Source: Mactra quadrangularis
Taxonomy: Eukaryota; Mollusca; Bivalvia; Venerida; Mactridae
Direction of reading: 5' to 3'
Assembly: GCA_025267735.1 (NCBI GenBank)
Contig: CM046311.1
Coordinates: forward strand, 30,299,399-30,363,398
Length of the DNA: 64,000 nucleotides
Positions 19,616 to 30,751 of this stretch are shown here, piece after piece. A model generated the notes under the pieces. The model was not told where the DNA came from and ran no database searches. It saw nothing but the letters and a program-made list of their open reading frames with translations. Position numbers and translations under genes: made by a program. Every line of letters starts with the position of its first letter. Position 1 is the first letter of the stretch.

Positions 19616-20493
19616 GGATTTATATCATTTCCAAAAAAAAATTAACAAACAAAAAAATGAAATATTGTTAACTTCAACTAACACCAAGTTATAGCCGCAA
19701 TAAAATGTTATACAATTATTTGATTAAGAAGAAATGCTCTATATAATATAAGTGTATCAAAACTTGTCTGTCAATAAGAGGGAAAAATCAATAAATCTAT
19801 ACTTATAAAAAGTGTGCAGATTAAAATAATAAAACAAAACTTAATTAAAAAGTGAAGTATGTAAGGAAGGATACCACATGAGATTAAGTATGGCTGTCTC
19901 CAATAACCCAATCCAAACACTTGCTGTTCACCATAAGCTTCCTAAAGTCACGTCCTATACTGTTGATGAATAGAGCCAAACCCATAACCTAACAGAGCCG
20001 CACTATTTAAATACAAGGTGTGGCCAAATTAGGTTATGAATACACTCTGATTCTGAATACGGGGCTACTGCACTTTACCAGTACTCAGTAATTCACTGGA
20101 AGTAGAAATATATCCCTGACCTAACCCTTTCTGATTAAAAAGGTAGGTGATCTGATTTTAATTTCATGATATTTTCTGTCTTAATGGGGGCATAGGTGTT
20201 CAGCACGTTTTTCCCCCCAATTATACACTATTATAAAGAAAGGTATATAACTCCACAAAACTCAAGTCCACTACGTCTTCGTTTCCAACTTATTTTACGT
20301 GTTTCTCGCTGAATATTTCATTCCGATCTATTCAAAATCGTGTAGCCAGATCATTAAGCTTTCAAAATATACTATACACTATGTCCTTACTACTTCTGCA
20401 GAGACGGGGACAGGGAAAGTTTCATTATTTTCCATCAAAATATTTTAGTCGGAAACGTAGACGTAAATCTATTCGATCAAAATTTGTCTATTA

Positions 20494-21263
20494 TCACCAA
20501 ATCTACACTTAAATACTGATATTTTCCGTTAAAGTGCATCATCATTATGAAAGGCAATAAAAATCGAAGTCAATAAAGCAGAATATCAAGAATAATACCA
20601 TTTATAAAGCAAACCATCCGTTATTTTTGATTATTTACACGCCTTTTATTTAATCACAACAGCCATGATTGACGGCCTATTTTTTTACTGACCTTGACCG
20701 CTAGACCAATTTGGATAATTTCGGCAACTTTCATTGGAAAATCATCAGCGTTACGATAGTTGACGGAAATTGCTGATTGATCATGGAGTTGGTAAAATCT
20801 GTTTTGATTGGTTGGATGTTGTTGTTCAAATCTTAGCAAAAAATAGCACGTTATTATAGTAAATAACATGAAGCGTGGCTTGTTTTTTCCCCATGTTATA
20901 TGCAGTACAATATAAGATTGTAGAAATGACCAGGTAAAAAATAGCGAAATTACTTTATGGAGAAACGGCCGTTAGTCGAAAAAAGCGCAAGAATACATTC
21001 GGTCGTGGAGGTGCGTGAGTATCGACCAATGAAATGCACTTTTACAAATGCCAAAATAGGTACAGATTTGACATTTAAACATGGCCGCTACGAAATTAAA
21101 AAGAGGCATCTCAATGAATAAATGAACGGATCATTTGTTATAAAAAAGGTAAAATTCTAGGTTTTGTGTTTTATTGACTTCGATTACTATCAACGTTGGG
21201 AATGACGATGCGTTTGGAAGCGAAATATCAGCAATGAAGTGTAGATTTGGTGATAATCAGGGC
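20494..21263. repeat. Inner inverted repeat, diverged
   Basis: ATCACCAAATCTACACTT near 20497 and AATCGAAGTCAATAAA near 20558 recur in inverted form at 21170-21263, at roughly 80 per cent identity. This makes a second foldback inside the nested element. Confidence 0.6.
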
Positions 21264-21710
21264 CGGATCCAGAAGGGTCGTAAGTGGGGGGGCACAGGGG
21301 GTGGGTTCGGGAGGGGTATCCCCTCCCTTCGGTATAGAAATTTTTGATTTTTTCACATGTCAAAGGTGCAAATCTGAGCACTTTAAAATGCTCTTTTAAA
21401 CAAATTGAATGAAGCTAAAACTAGGTTAATTAGCCTACCTTTTTTCTGTGAAAAGGTGATGCAATGCGTAACAATTCAGATTCAAGTGATTGATTAGCTT
21501 TTTATAATATTCATAAATAAAGAAAATGCATTCATGTGAGTTAGATCACAGGGCCTGATACAGAGGAGTCGTTATTGGGGAGTACGGTTGGGGTGGGTAC
21601 GGGAGGGGTATCCCCTCCCGAAGATGTGGAAAAATTTTGAATTTTTGCATGTCAAAGGTGTAAATCTGAGCACTTTTGAACACACTTTAAAAGGATAAAA
21701 TGAAGCTAAA
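21261..21710. repeat. Two diverged direct copies of a G-rich repeat
   Basis: Copies at about 21261-21420 and 21551-21710 share CAGGGCC, GGGAGGGGTATCCCCTCCC (a palindrome) and CAAAGGTG(C/T)AAATCTGAGCA. Confidence 0.7.
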
Positions 21711-21843
21711 ATTTGGTAAATTATTATTACATTTTAAGCACTTTTGGGCACTACCTAGGAAATATTGAGCGCTATAATTGAGGTATCCTTCATGCATGTG
21801 CCCGTTTTGTTCGTTTAGATTTAATTTGTTGGCTTATTAAATC

Positions 21844-21882
21844 CCATTCTCGTACCCCGAAATTTTCCAGGAACGAGAATGG
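21844..21882. repeat. Short hairpin of the CATTCTCG foldback family
   Basis: CCATTCTCGT at the left and ACGAGAATGG at the right pair. Related to the hairpins at 3815-3891 and 49265-49343. Confidence 0.6.
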
Positions 21883-24384
21883 ATAAAATCCTGATTTACA
21901 AAAAAATCAGCAATTTCATCATGTAAATGCCGAGAATTTATAAAAAATACACTTGGTAACTTGTATAAAATCACCGAATGCAATGAAAAAATTCTCCGAT
22001 TTGACATCCAAAAAAGCCGGTTTATGATACGTTGTTTTTTTTTAATAAGAGGCTTAGTTTATTGTGTTGAAATTCAGCGTTGTTGTGAGTGTTTCGGACG
22101 TTTCAGTGGATTTACAAGAATGGTTGTTGGGGTGATCCAAAACGTGAAAATCCTTCGAAGAATAACATTTTTTGATTCCTTTGGAACAAATCATTAGCAA
22201 TACAAGTATTTTAAACACGTAAAATGATATAAAATAAAATCAACGATTTAAAAATTAACGAAACACAAGCCTATTAATGTATGATTGGATGAAAAAAATG
22301 TTTAACCACTGATTATTTTTTGTCTTCTTTTTCGTTAGAAAACTTGTTGTAGGGTAGGTCACTCTTGAAAAGTTACTTGAAAGTTTAATTCATTTACCTA
22401 CATTTTCTAAAAAAAACAACAACATAAAACGCTCGCTTTTTTCCGATTTTAACTAACTTTTGATTAACTCATTTTAATGACAAACATTCATTCGACTATA
22501 CTCGGCTTTTCTCAGTCTATTACTTGATATGCAAAACGCCGATGTCCTCCATAAATACTTAATTTATGTTCGGTCACTTTTTAAAAGTAATTCGGAATTT
22601 TAATACCATAAAAATCATCAGACGATCGTGCATGTTTTCGAAATTAACTAAGTTCGAGTGTCATAGTAGTGACGTATAAAATGCTCTTGACTAGCTGTCC
22701 TCGTCTTTTCTCTGTCTAACTTGCTATGAAAACGCCGATGATATCCACTAGTAAATAAGATTAGAGAGTGCACAATAACCAAATTTAGGCCTCGTAAGCT
22801 AGTTACCATGGTAATTTCACTGGTGACGGTCTTAAATATACAATAAACAATTGGTATCTATGTGTCTGTATAGAGGGACCATACACTTGCACGATCAATG
22901 ATTTGAACGCTTGATAAGGCCCGATCTGGGTACCCTAAGATGCTTGAATGTATCAATTTAGATCATTATCTTTTTTAATAGCTCGGATGGATGATTGCAT
23001 ATTAAAATTAATCTAAAAGTCGAGTTGATATTGCTTTGATGGTGCCGATTTTGTGCCCTTTTCTTTGTTTGAGAGTCAATATCTGTGGGGCCAGGTGGGG
23101 GGGCACGTGCCCCCTGTGCCCCCCCGGTAAATCCGGGTCTGATAATAGACAAATTTTGATCGAATAGATTTACGTCTACGTTTCCGACTAAAATATTTTG
23201 ATGGAAAATAATGAAACTTTCCGTGTCCCCGTCTCTACAGAAGTGGTAAGGACATAGTGTATAGTATATTTTGAAAGCTTAATGATCTGGCTACACGATT
23301 TTGAAAAGATCGGAATGAAATATTAAGCGAGAAACACGTGAAATAACTTGGAAACGAAGACGTCGTGGACTTGAGTTTTGTGGAGTTATATACCTTTCTT
23401 TATAATAGTGTATAATTGGGGGAAAATTGTGCTGAACACCTATGAATGGGGGCAATAGCCCCCGGACCCCCGCTTTTTACATTCATCGTCAGTGCCGACT
23501 CAATGAAGAATGCAAAATAACACAAGCGCAGTAGGCGCATACCGGTAAAGTGCATTCTAGCCCTGAATACTCCATTTCTTCCAGGGAATTAGATCTGATT
23601 TCTTCTGAATCTGATCCTCATACAGCCAAGTTCCCACCATTTCCAAATCCAAAATAATTCCTCCTCCATAGGAAAAAATCCTCAAATCTTTTTACTCCTC
23701 AGATCCAATCCAACCCAGAATAGATATTAATGTAGCCAATCCTAACATATAGACCTAATCCAGCCTAAAAACCAGGTTATTTAAACCCAAAGTCACAGTT
23801 AGATTCAAAGTCGCGAAATCTGATGACAATACGATAAAATGGCTATAGACTTAGTGCGAATTGTTTAAATAAATTGAAAGTGTCGAACAAAAAATTGAAC
23901 AATCTTTTTACTCCTTTGTGGTAGCTGAATTATTGAACGTTAAGGTGAATATTAAGCGTGCCGACTTCAAGCGTTCTATGACTACAACCTTGTTGATCGT
24001 CTTGGCGGTTATTTCAACTTTACAGAGCTGCTCGATCTAATACTAGTGGGAGTTTCGCATTTACATATTTCTTATAATTAAACAATCCGGTGATATTTAA
24101 ACTATTATATTGGTTCTACCTTACAAATTAAATTGAATCAGTATATTACTTTATGAAAATTAATTTGGGAAACGTTTGCAAGGTTCGATCTACGATAACA
24201 GCCGCAACTTCGACTTCTATCAAAGGGGCGCAATCCTTGTTACCAAACTGTTTTTCTGACGGAGTTGTCTTTCTTCTTGACAATATCGGAAAATTAATCG
24301 AATTTGCTTGTTTTAAAGATAGATTAAACTATTTGAAAATGAAGTTTTAACGAACTTATCAGTATATTCTCTAGTCACATAGAA

Positions 24385-24545
24385 AAAAACTTTCCCGACC
24401 AACTTTCAACGTCGTTTCAACGTCGGTTGTCGACGTTGTCTAGACGTCGTGTTTTTAACGTTGAAACAACGTTGTATTTTAGTCGCCGACGTCGCGACCA
24501 AAATTCAACGTTGTTTCAACGTTGAAACGACGTTGGGTGCCTGCT
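24385..24545 (-). repeat. CAACGTTGAAA-rich block, right
   Basis: Ends ACGACGTTGGGTGCCTGCT, an inverted partner of the start of the block at 19375. It has dense CAACGTTGAAAC words. Confidence 0.5.
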
Positions 24546-24592
24546 CGGATCGAATCGACTTTCCGGTGAATCGTGGCAGCACTAGTTACTCC

Positions 24593-25134
24593 ATATATAG
24601 CAGTTGCTTTAGTATTTTAACTATTTAATATTGAGTTACATCCCTTTGAATACTATAAATACAGTATATGAAGTTAATCTATAAAATAAATCTATAAAAT
24701 GATCACATTTGGCTGAGAGGGTATAGAAAATAATAAATGTATATAAAATGTATATTTAAATTATAATTACTAAATTAGATATTACGGTAAAGTTCTTCTT
24801 ATTAAGACTATCAAAACCCATGGCCTAAATAGCAGAGTGGCCCTAATTCCTGAGTGACATGTGTTTGTATACTATGGATGACACAAAAAAGAGAACACTC
24901 TTATTTCCATTTTGGTTCAAGGTAATAAACCAAAGAAAAGAAATGATATTGGGATGTATGACTCAGGAAGGCTCCTTAAAACAAATAAGTACTATAAATT
25001 AAGAATTAGACATAGGTAAAAAAAAGTATATAACATCATAATTAAATAGTACAGGGAGAATTATATTTCAAAATATCACCAAAATAAGTACCTGTATCTA
25101 GGCTATCACAGTTTACTTAGATATTGCAAAATAA
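24593..25134. other. No gene seen
   Basis: AT-rich spacer. Confidence 0.5.
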
Positions 25135-26235
25135 GTTGTTTTTAACTTCAGTTTAAAACTTATTTTAAGATTAACTGGCAAATTGTATCATATATGGCAC
25201 CCAGCATAGGCAAGGGTTTTAGCACCAAAAGACCCAAACTTATGGATAGAATAACACCCCTCTTTACAGAACCTAGTAATGTAGGAGTGAATAAATTTCA
25301 GGGGAATAACATTTTCCACCATATAGTTGGCACTAAGACCAAGTCTAAGTTAAAAAAAACATGACACAAGATAATCTGATAATCTATGACCGGTAACCTG
25401 TTCAGTTGTTTAAAGTGATTGTGTCCAATATGAGCTCTGTGGTCAATATATAGCACAAATCTAATGATTTTATTTGGGGGACTTGAGGTTCACTTTTCCA
25501 ATGTTTTGCCAGCCCATTGTACCAAAAGGAACAAGTGTAGTCGGAGTGACATTGGATGAGTGCAGAAACCAAACGTTTTTAGTCTGTTCTGCATGTGTGA
25601 AAGTGACGATTCCTGTAGAGGAATTTAAGCCTAGCATTAGCTTTGTTGATAACACAACTGGCCATATTTTCACGGCTGCGATTTTGGTCTAGAGAAGCAC
25701 CACGATACTTTACAGAAGAACTTGGCTGAATAGATGTACCATTACATGAAACATTCAAGGATGGGTTAGATTTTATTTTGTGTTTAGAACTATAGACAGA
25801 GGATTCTGTTTTACCAAGGTGTAGTGACAGATTGTTATCAGCCAACTAGGAGCTCACAGCTTGCAAATCATGAATTATTTCTTTTTCTATGACTGACCTG
25901 GATTTATTGGCTACTAAAATGACAGAGTCGTCTGCATATAAAAGTAACTTATTAACTTTCTTATGGCATTGACATAAATTGAAGGACAGAATGAGCTACA
26001 GTGCCAAATGCCTTTTGAAGATCTCGTAGAACCATTCCTACTACATAACCTTTGTCAAACTGGAAACGTTTGAAATCAGTTAAATGTATAAGGCATGTAA
26101 CAGTAGAATAGGAGGATCTAAATCAAGACTGAAAATCATGCTATATTTTTTTCCTCAAGGTAAGAATCAACTTGGTCATAGACAACTTCATCGATTTCCG
26201 AAGTGTAATGATATCGTACCACGGTGTTCTTTGTT
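25135..26235 (-). pseudogene. LINE reverse-transcriptase relic (minus strand)
   Basis: Reading right to left, pieces of one non-LTR reverse transcriptase occur in order. A segment at about 25985-26080 reads GMVLRDLQKAFGTVAH, the RT motif normally ending D-x-V-D-H. A segment at about 25845-25960 reads LLLYADDSVILVA, the catalytic YADD box. A segment at 25579-25845 has the thumb-like VKYRGASLDQN and ANARLKFLYR. A C-terminal piece at about 25140-25290 reads SFGAKTLAYAG. An in-frame TAG replaces a Trp codon near 25848, and small deletions break the frame between segments. No start or 5' part remains. A dead LINE of the Jockey/CR1-like group. Confidence 0.8.
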
Positions 26236-26445
26236 TAAAAAAAGAACATTCAAAATCGTATTAGAATGTACTTTATACACTAAAACCAATCAGTCAAATT
26301 CATAAATGAATCAAAGTACTGAAAGTACTGTCGGAAGGAATTTTTGAAGGATTTTATCATTTTAGAGTTCAGAGATACTATTTAGATATCACTCATTACC
26401 TTCTTATCATTCATAGTCAACTGTGTTTCATATTTCATTTTACAG
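26236..26445. other. No gene seen
   Basis: AT-rich spacer, perhaps decayed LINE DNA. Confidence 0.3.
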
Positions 26446-26685
26446 GCCCATTAATCTACTGATCCAGGGGTCGTAGGTTTGATTCACGGACGGTGCATAC
26501 TTTCGTGGAGCTTAGTTATGAAATAATTTCTACGGTAATTCTCCCTCCTGCCACTCAGTCACCGATGCGATTTGTTTTTGGTTCACAGCTAGATCCAGAG
26601 ATTTTGCCTTTTTAGGAACAGTGAGTGGATGGACTGATCTCCATGATATATACAAAATGTGTTGCTATGGCGTTAAGGCCAAAAC
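26446..26685 (+). mobile_element. SINE, family A, 5'-truncated
   Basis: Begins inside the tRNA-like head (ATCTACTGATCCAGGGGTCG) and continues through the family A body to GTTGCTATGGCGTTAAGGCC. Diverged, hence older than the copy at 12870. Confidence 0.75.
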
Positions 26686-27484
26686 GAATTGATCATATGT
26701 TCTATAACATACAACTGCTCAATATAATTTAGTAATCCAGAATGAGTATCAGCTGAGCACCCCCGTAAATATAAATGGACGAGTCTTGTTGACTTTTTAA
26801 GTATAAATAAAGTTATATTATTTGGATGTAATATGGGAACGACTAAACAACAAACAACTACTAAGATTACTTAAGCCATCATGTATGAGGATTTTAGAGT
26901 CAGCATCCCTATAAAATAAAAATGAACTAAACTGGTAAACTTTAAAGTGAATAAATATAGGCTTGTCATTTATGCCAACTATGCTATAGACTAAACAAGA
27001 AACAATTGCAACATGTAAATATACTTAAATTATGCAGAAGAAAACAATTACATCAGAACCCTTCTAAAATAAAAATTAACTAAACCTTAAGGTAGGCCTA
27101 TATAAATATAGTCTTGGGGTACGTTATGCAAAATACAACTTTATTTCAAAATGAGTCGGTTGAGTATTTTGGGGCATTGACAATTATAATGTTAAATATT
27201 CTACCCCGTCTTATCTGTATTTTGAACTATTTTTACACAGCAGGGGGGGGGGGGGACATATGACGTCACATAACCAGAGCTGTGTAGAGTTGATGAAAAC
27301 ATCAAGTTTACGTCAACGTTTATGTTCAACTGATGATCATGTGTTAATATAAAGTTTATGGTAAACGTGCATTGTATTTATAATTGATGTATTCATTTTA
27401 TAAGTAAAAAGTAACTAGAGCAAATTTTTTTTTCATTTTTCTGAAATTTAGGTGCGTAAATCTGACGAACATGATCAAATTTTT
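26686..27484. other. No gene seen
   Basis: AT-rich DNA with a G-run at about 27243-27255. No ORF worth naming. Confidence 0.5.
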
Positions 27485-27496
27485 GTATCCTAAACC

Positions 27497-27786
27497 TAAC
27501 CCGGGTCGATAGCGCAATTGGTAGCGCGCTGCGATTTGGATACTCGTGCCCGAGGGGGTGCGGGTTCGAATCCCAGCCGGGGAAGTCATACCCTTCCATG
27601 AAAATTTGACAATAATGTCGATTTTCCTCCAATGATTAGATAATATGGAGAAGTTTCCGGCCTTGTGGAAGGGTAGGTGAGTACTGGTTATAGACAATGG
27701 TCGAGGAAAGCTAGGTTAGGTGCACTGGACGCCGTGAAGTGACCTAAATTGTGTTGATACGGCGTTAACTCCAATAAATAAATAAA
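27497..27786 (+). mobile_element. SINE, family B, full length with 12-bp target duplication
   Basis: The tRNA-like head has GATAGCGCAATTGGTAGCGC (A box) and GGGTTCGAATCCC (B box). The body includes GACAATAATGTCGATTTTCC and GGTGAGTACTGGTTATAGA, and the tail is GTTGATACGGCGTTAA plus ATAAATAAA. GTATCCTAAACC is repeated exactly at 27485-27496 and 27787-27798. A clean, fairly young insertion. Confidence 0.9.
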
Positions 27787-27825
27787 GTATCCTAAACCAA
27801 AAAAAAAAAAAAAACTCAAAATATT

Positions 27826-27903
27826 CTTGGACTAGGATTCGAACCTGCAATCTCATGATTTGAAGTCAGACGTGCTAACCACTACGCCACTGCCGATACA
27901 ATG
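27826..27903 (-). repeat. tRNA-like SINE head (minus strand)
   Basis: The minus strand reads GTGGCGTAGTGGTTAGCA (A box) and AGGTTCGAATCC (B box), followed by a long T-run at 27800-27815. The head matches that at 3601. No proper acceptor stem forms, so a functional tRNA is unlikely. Confidence 0.5.
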
Positions 27904-28810
27904 ATAAGTGACGCTAAATTAATATACATATACAAAAGCGTGGCAGATAGAAAATGCGCAATGATACAAAATAACTTTTCTCCGTACACAGATAGAATAA
28001 AGTTTGATTAGTGTGAAAAACATTGAATATCTTTTTTTTCAACTGGTCTGCAATTGATAGTATACACATTTTTCTGTTGCTCTATTTTCTGGGTCGCAAC
28101 AGAGTTCAATTATGTGTTGTTTGTTCTTTTTCAAATTCCCAAGAGTGCTGACATAGAAAGGAATTCAAAAGAATTCCTTCCAAAAATTACGTACAAATAT
28201 AATACATATATGCCAATATTTAATTTACGTCAAAATTGTACACGAAAAGTAAATATTATTTTTTTGAAGAAAGATGATAATTATATGAACCAGCAAACTT
28301 GTTTGATTACGGAAAAAAAATCTGGCAAAATATCGAACAGTTTTTGTAGATTTTTGAATTTCAAACCTTGTTTCAGATATTAAATATCAGGAAGTGCAAA
28401 CTGTTATGTAAATGTGAATATTTATACACTTAAATAAGCCTTAAGGTACATACATGTATAAGCAATTAAATTGACATACGCCTTATATTTGATTAAAACT
28501 TAAAACAAAAACAAATACTTCCATCCAGGATTACCTGTTATGCCTTGATGAAATTTCATCAACATGCAGTCCACTTAAGAAGTTTTCATTAATACTGTGT
28601 TTGATATAACCCTATGCTAACTTATAAGGATGAAAAAAGCATCACGATATCATGAAACTTCGATCGAAGATAGGTCAAAAGAGTAATTAACCCTAGATGA
28701 TACACAACCTGCAGTGCATATTTTACGTCATTCTATCCTTGGCTAAATAGTAATTATGGACGACCAAACTTTTAATATTTGGCCACGATGTATATTTTAT
28801 TACAAGTTAA
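27904..28810. other. 3' flank of TLR locus 2, no other gene seen
   Basis: AT-rich DNA. The plus-strand open frame at 28054-28383 has no domain. Confidence 0.5.
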
Positions 28811-29649
28811 TCATACTGTGGCTATAAAACTGTGAGATTGGAAATTTGTAGCGATGTCAATTATAGATTCACACACATTTTCCCAAGAGGTCTTTAATCT
28901 ATATTGTCCATTATTGACCTCCCAAAGCATACGAACTTGATTACGAAACAGCAATAGCATTACAGGTGTCATAAGATCAATATCTACCACGCCTTTCATC
29001 ATCAAAATAACTGGCTTCATCATCTGGGATGCATGGTTGAATTCTTCAACACAATATCTACTGCGGCAATAACTTTCTGAAACTACACACAGAAACACTG
29101 TGCATAGTTTAATACATCTCAACGATTCATTGTGAATATATTCTCCAAGTTTGTATTCTGCGTCACCCCGACAAATAAGATTCCTTTCTGTACCAACTAT
29201 TCTTTGTAGACCATCATTCAGTGGTTCGTTAACATTGTCTATCACAAATTCGGCGTCTTCATTTGAATACGACAAAAATACTGCATAATGGTTTTTTTCG
29301 CGGTTGAGAAGCTTAATTACATCATATCTCCTTCTTTGTTTTAGGGCTCGTTTTCTTTTAAAACGGATGATTATTACAATGACCCTTACACCGATTAGAC
29401 TTACAATAACAGTTGTAATTGATAGAACAATAATCCTAATTTTCCTTTCATAAATTTCTTTTACAGCATTAACCGCATCAGTTATACTTATATTTGTATC
29501 GTTATAACCTTTACATGTCTCCTCATCTGGTCTTGATTCAATGTCATGGTAAAGTTCGAACAATCTAAGGAATGGCGTTTGAGTTATAGTGCCAACATAT
29601 GAAACATTTGGGGTTGTCGTCGCCGTTGAAGGTCGCATTGTGTTACTAG
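28811..29649 (-). pseudogene. TLR locus 2, 3' half (TM and TIR), cut by a retrotransposon
   Basis: From the insertion point the frame runs through a Thr-rich linker of about 35 residues not seen in the intact paralogs. It then enters the membrane-proximal ESRPDEETCKG segment, a transmembrane helix, a basic KRKRALKQRRR stretch and a complete TIR domain (about the last 160 residues). Box 1 is AVFLSYS. The BB-loop segment is GDAEYKLGE, so the Pro of the usual Pro-Gly is lost. The tail is about 10 residues longer than in the paralogs. An ATG lies at 29638, but without the 5' half there is no signal peptide. With the 5' half at 37519-38258 it forms one frame if the retrotransposon and one CTAG copy are ignored. 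About 275 ectodomain residues of the paralogs are absent, so the receptor was already short. Confidence 0.85.
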
Positions 29650-30516
29650 TGTAACGTGTACACCGTGCGTGTATCTAATCAGGTAGGTTTATGAATGATA
29701 TAAGTTGTAACTCACCCTCTTGTAGGGTCAGTCATAAAGACAGTATTATATAAGAATTTTCCTCGTCTTGCTTAGACTAATGATTGGACATATAAATGAT
29801 ACAAAATGATAGGATAGAACAAGAAATAATCACAGTTAATTAATAATTACATATATACATATACGCTATCCACAGACACAACTTAATAGATCGAGCTCCA
29901 ACTTCCTATGAAGTTACAACTTATAGGAGTTCCAACTCCAACATCAACAGTTTAGTTCCAACTTACGGACAAACCAGAGTTACAACAACGATCTCTCTTA
30001 CACTGCGACCCGGTATTAGGGCTAACTTATCTATCACTCTCTTGGGCAAGCGCAATGCTTGAACAAGAACGCGAGTGGGTAGATTTGTAGCGCCAGGTAT
30101 ACTGACAAAGTCCCAGATAATTAAGAGCGATGTTAACTCAACGACGAGTGAACCCAGACTGGCGATTTTTTACACGACTCGTCCTTATATACTGCTCTCC
30201 AGGACAATGGAGCGATTTGATTGGCTGGAAGAACTAAACGCTTACCTTACTCTCAGTTTAATAAGCGTCTATGATCAACGTCTTATGACCAATTTTCTGA
30301 CTGGAAACAACATGCTCCATACAAAATACAACTTAAATCAATCTCAAATCTGAACTAAATATTTAAAACGGTCTAATTACCTCAAACCGGCGAGCTGATT
30401 TCTACTTTAATATCTATAATAAACTGTCCGGCTTCTAGTCAATAGCGTATATTAATAAAGGGAAGCAACTCTTCGTAGATAGGCTAAAACTCAATCTAGA
30501 CGGTATTTTCGTTACA
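29650..30516 (-). repeat. 3' LTR of the Ty3/Gypsy element, 867 bp
   Basis: Has 7 extra bases relative to the 5' LTR at about 29840-29850. The minus strand carries a TATATAAGG box at about 30183-30191. The 92-codon plus-strand frame inside is present in both LTRs and is probably not coding. Confidence 0.95.
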
Positions 30517-30530
30517 CTACCCACGCCTCC
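30517..30530 (-). other. Polypurine tract
   Basis: The minus strand reads GGAGGCGTGGGTAG directly before the 3' LTR. Confidence 0.7.
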
Positions 30531-30751
30531 GGTTATATGCGTCCTCGCATATTAAGACACTATTAACAATAAAAAAATATATTCAAACATAAGTCTGTAA
30601 ACAAAGTTAACTAACTTTAATAAACTAACAACATTATACATGAAATAACAATAAGTCCACTTCCTGTGAACGTATAACATCTAAACATCTGTCTCTACAG
30701 ATTTAACCTTGGCTAGAAATCGAACCTCTTAGAACACTTTAAAAAAAACAG

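Larger units (their letters stand above)
20061..23562. mobile_element. 3.5-kb long-inverted-repeat element nested in the hAT-like element
   Basis: CTGAATAC is repeated exactly at 20053-20060 and 23563-23570. The ends share GGCTA and TGCACTTTACC in inverted orientation. Farther in, arms of about 300 bp (20189-20500 and 23147-23440) are inverted copies with roughly 90 per cent identity. An 8-bp duplication fits hAT, P or Merlin; I do not choose. No transposase frame. Confidence 0.75.
18644..24584. mobile_element. 5.9-kb hAT-like element, non-autonomous, with nested insert
   Basis: The left end TAGGACTGCAACGATTC and the inverted right end TAGTGCTGCCACGATTC match at 14 of 17 positions. The exact 8-mer GTTACTCC lies at 18636-18643 and 24585-24592. 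Terminus and duplication length fit the hAT superfamily. Subterminal DNA is rich in TCGATTCGA words. No transposase domain can be read; much of the interior is a separate element (20061-23562). Confidence 0.85.

Noticed and set aside
25470..25692. Plus-strand ORF of 72 codons
   Set aside because: Antisense to the LINE reverse-transcriptase relic, which has recognisable motifs.
27497..27590. tRNA gene with a GATAGCGCAATTGG start
   Set aside because: It is the head of a SINE with an exact 12-bp target duplication.
30075..30353. 92-codon plus-strand ORF (also at 37077-37355)
   Set aside because: Lies within both LTRs opposite the transcribed strand and has no domain. It is duplicated only because LTRs are duplicated.
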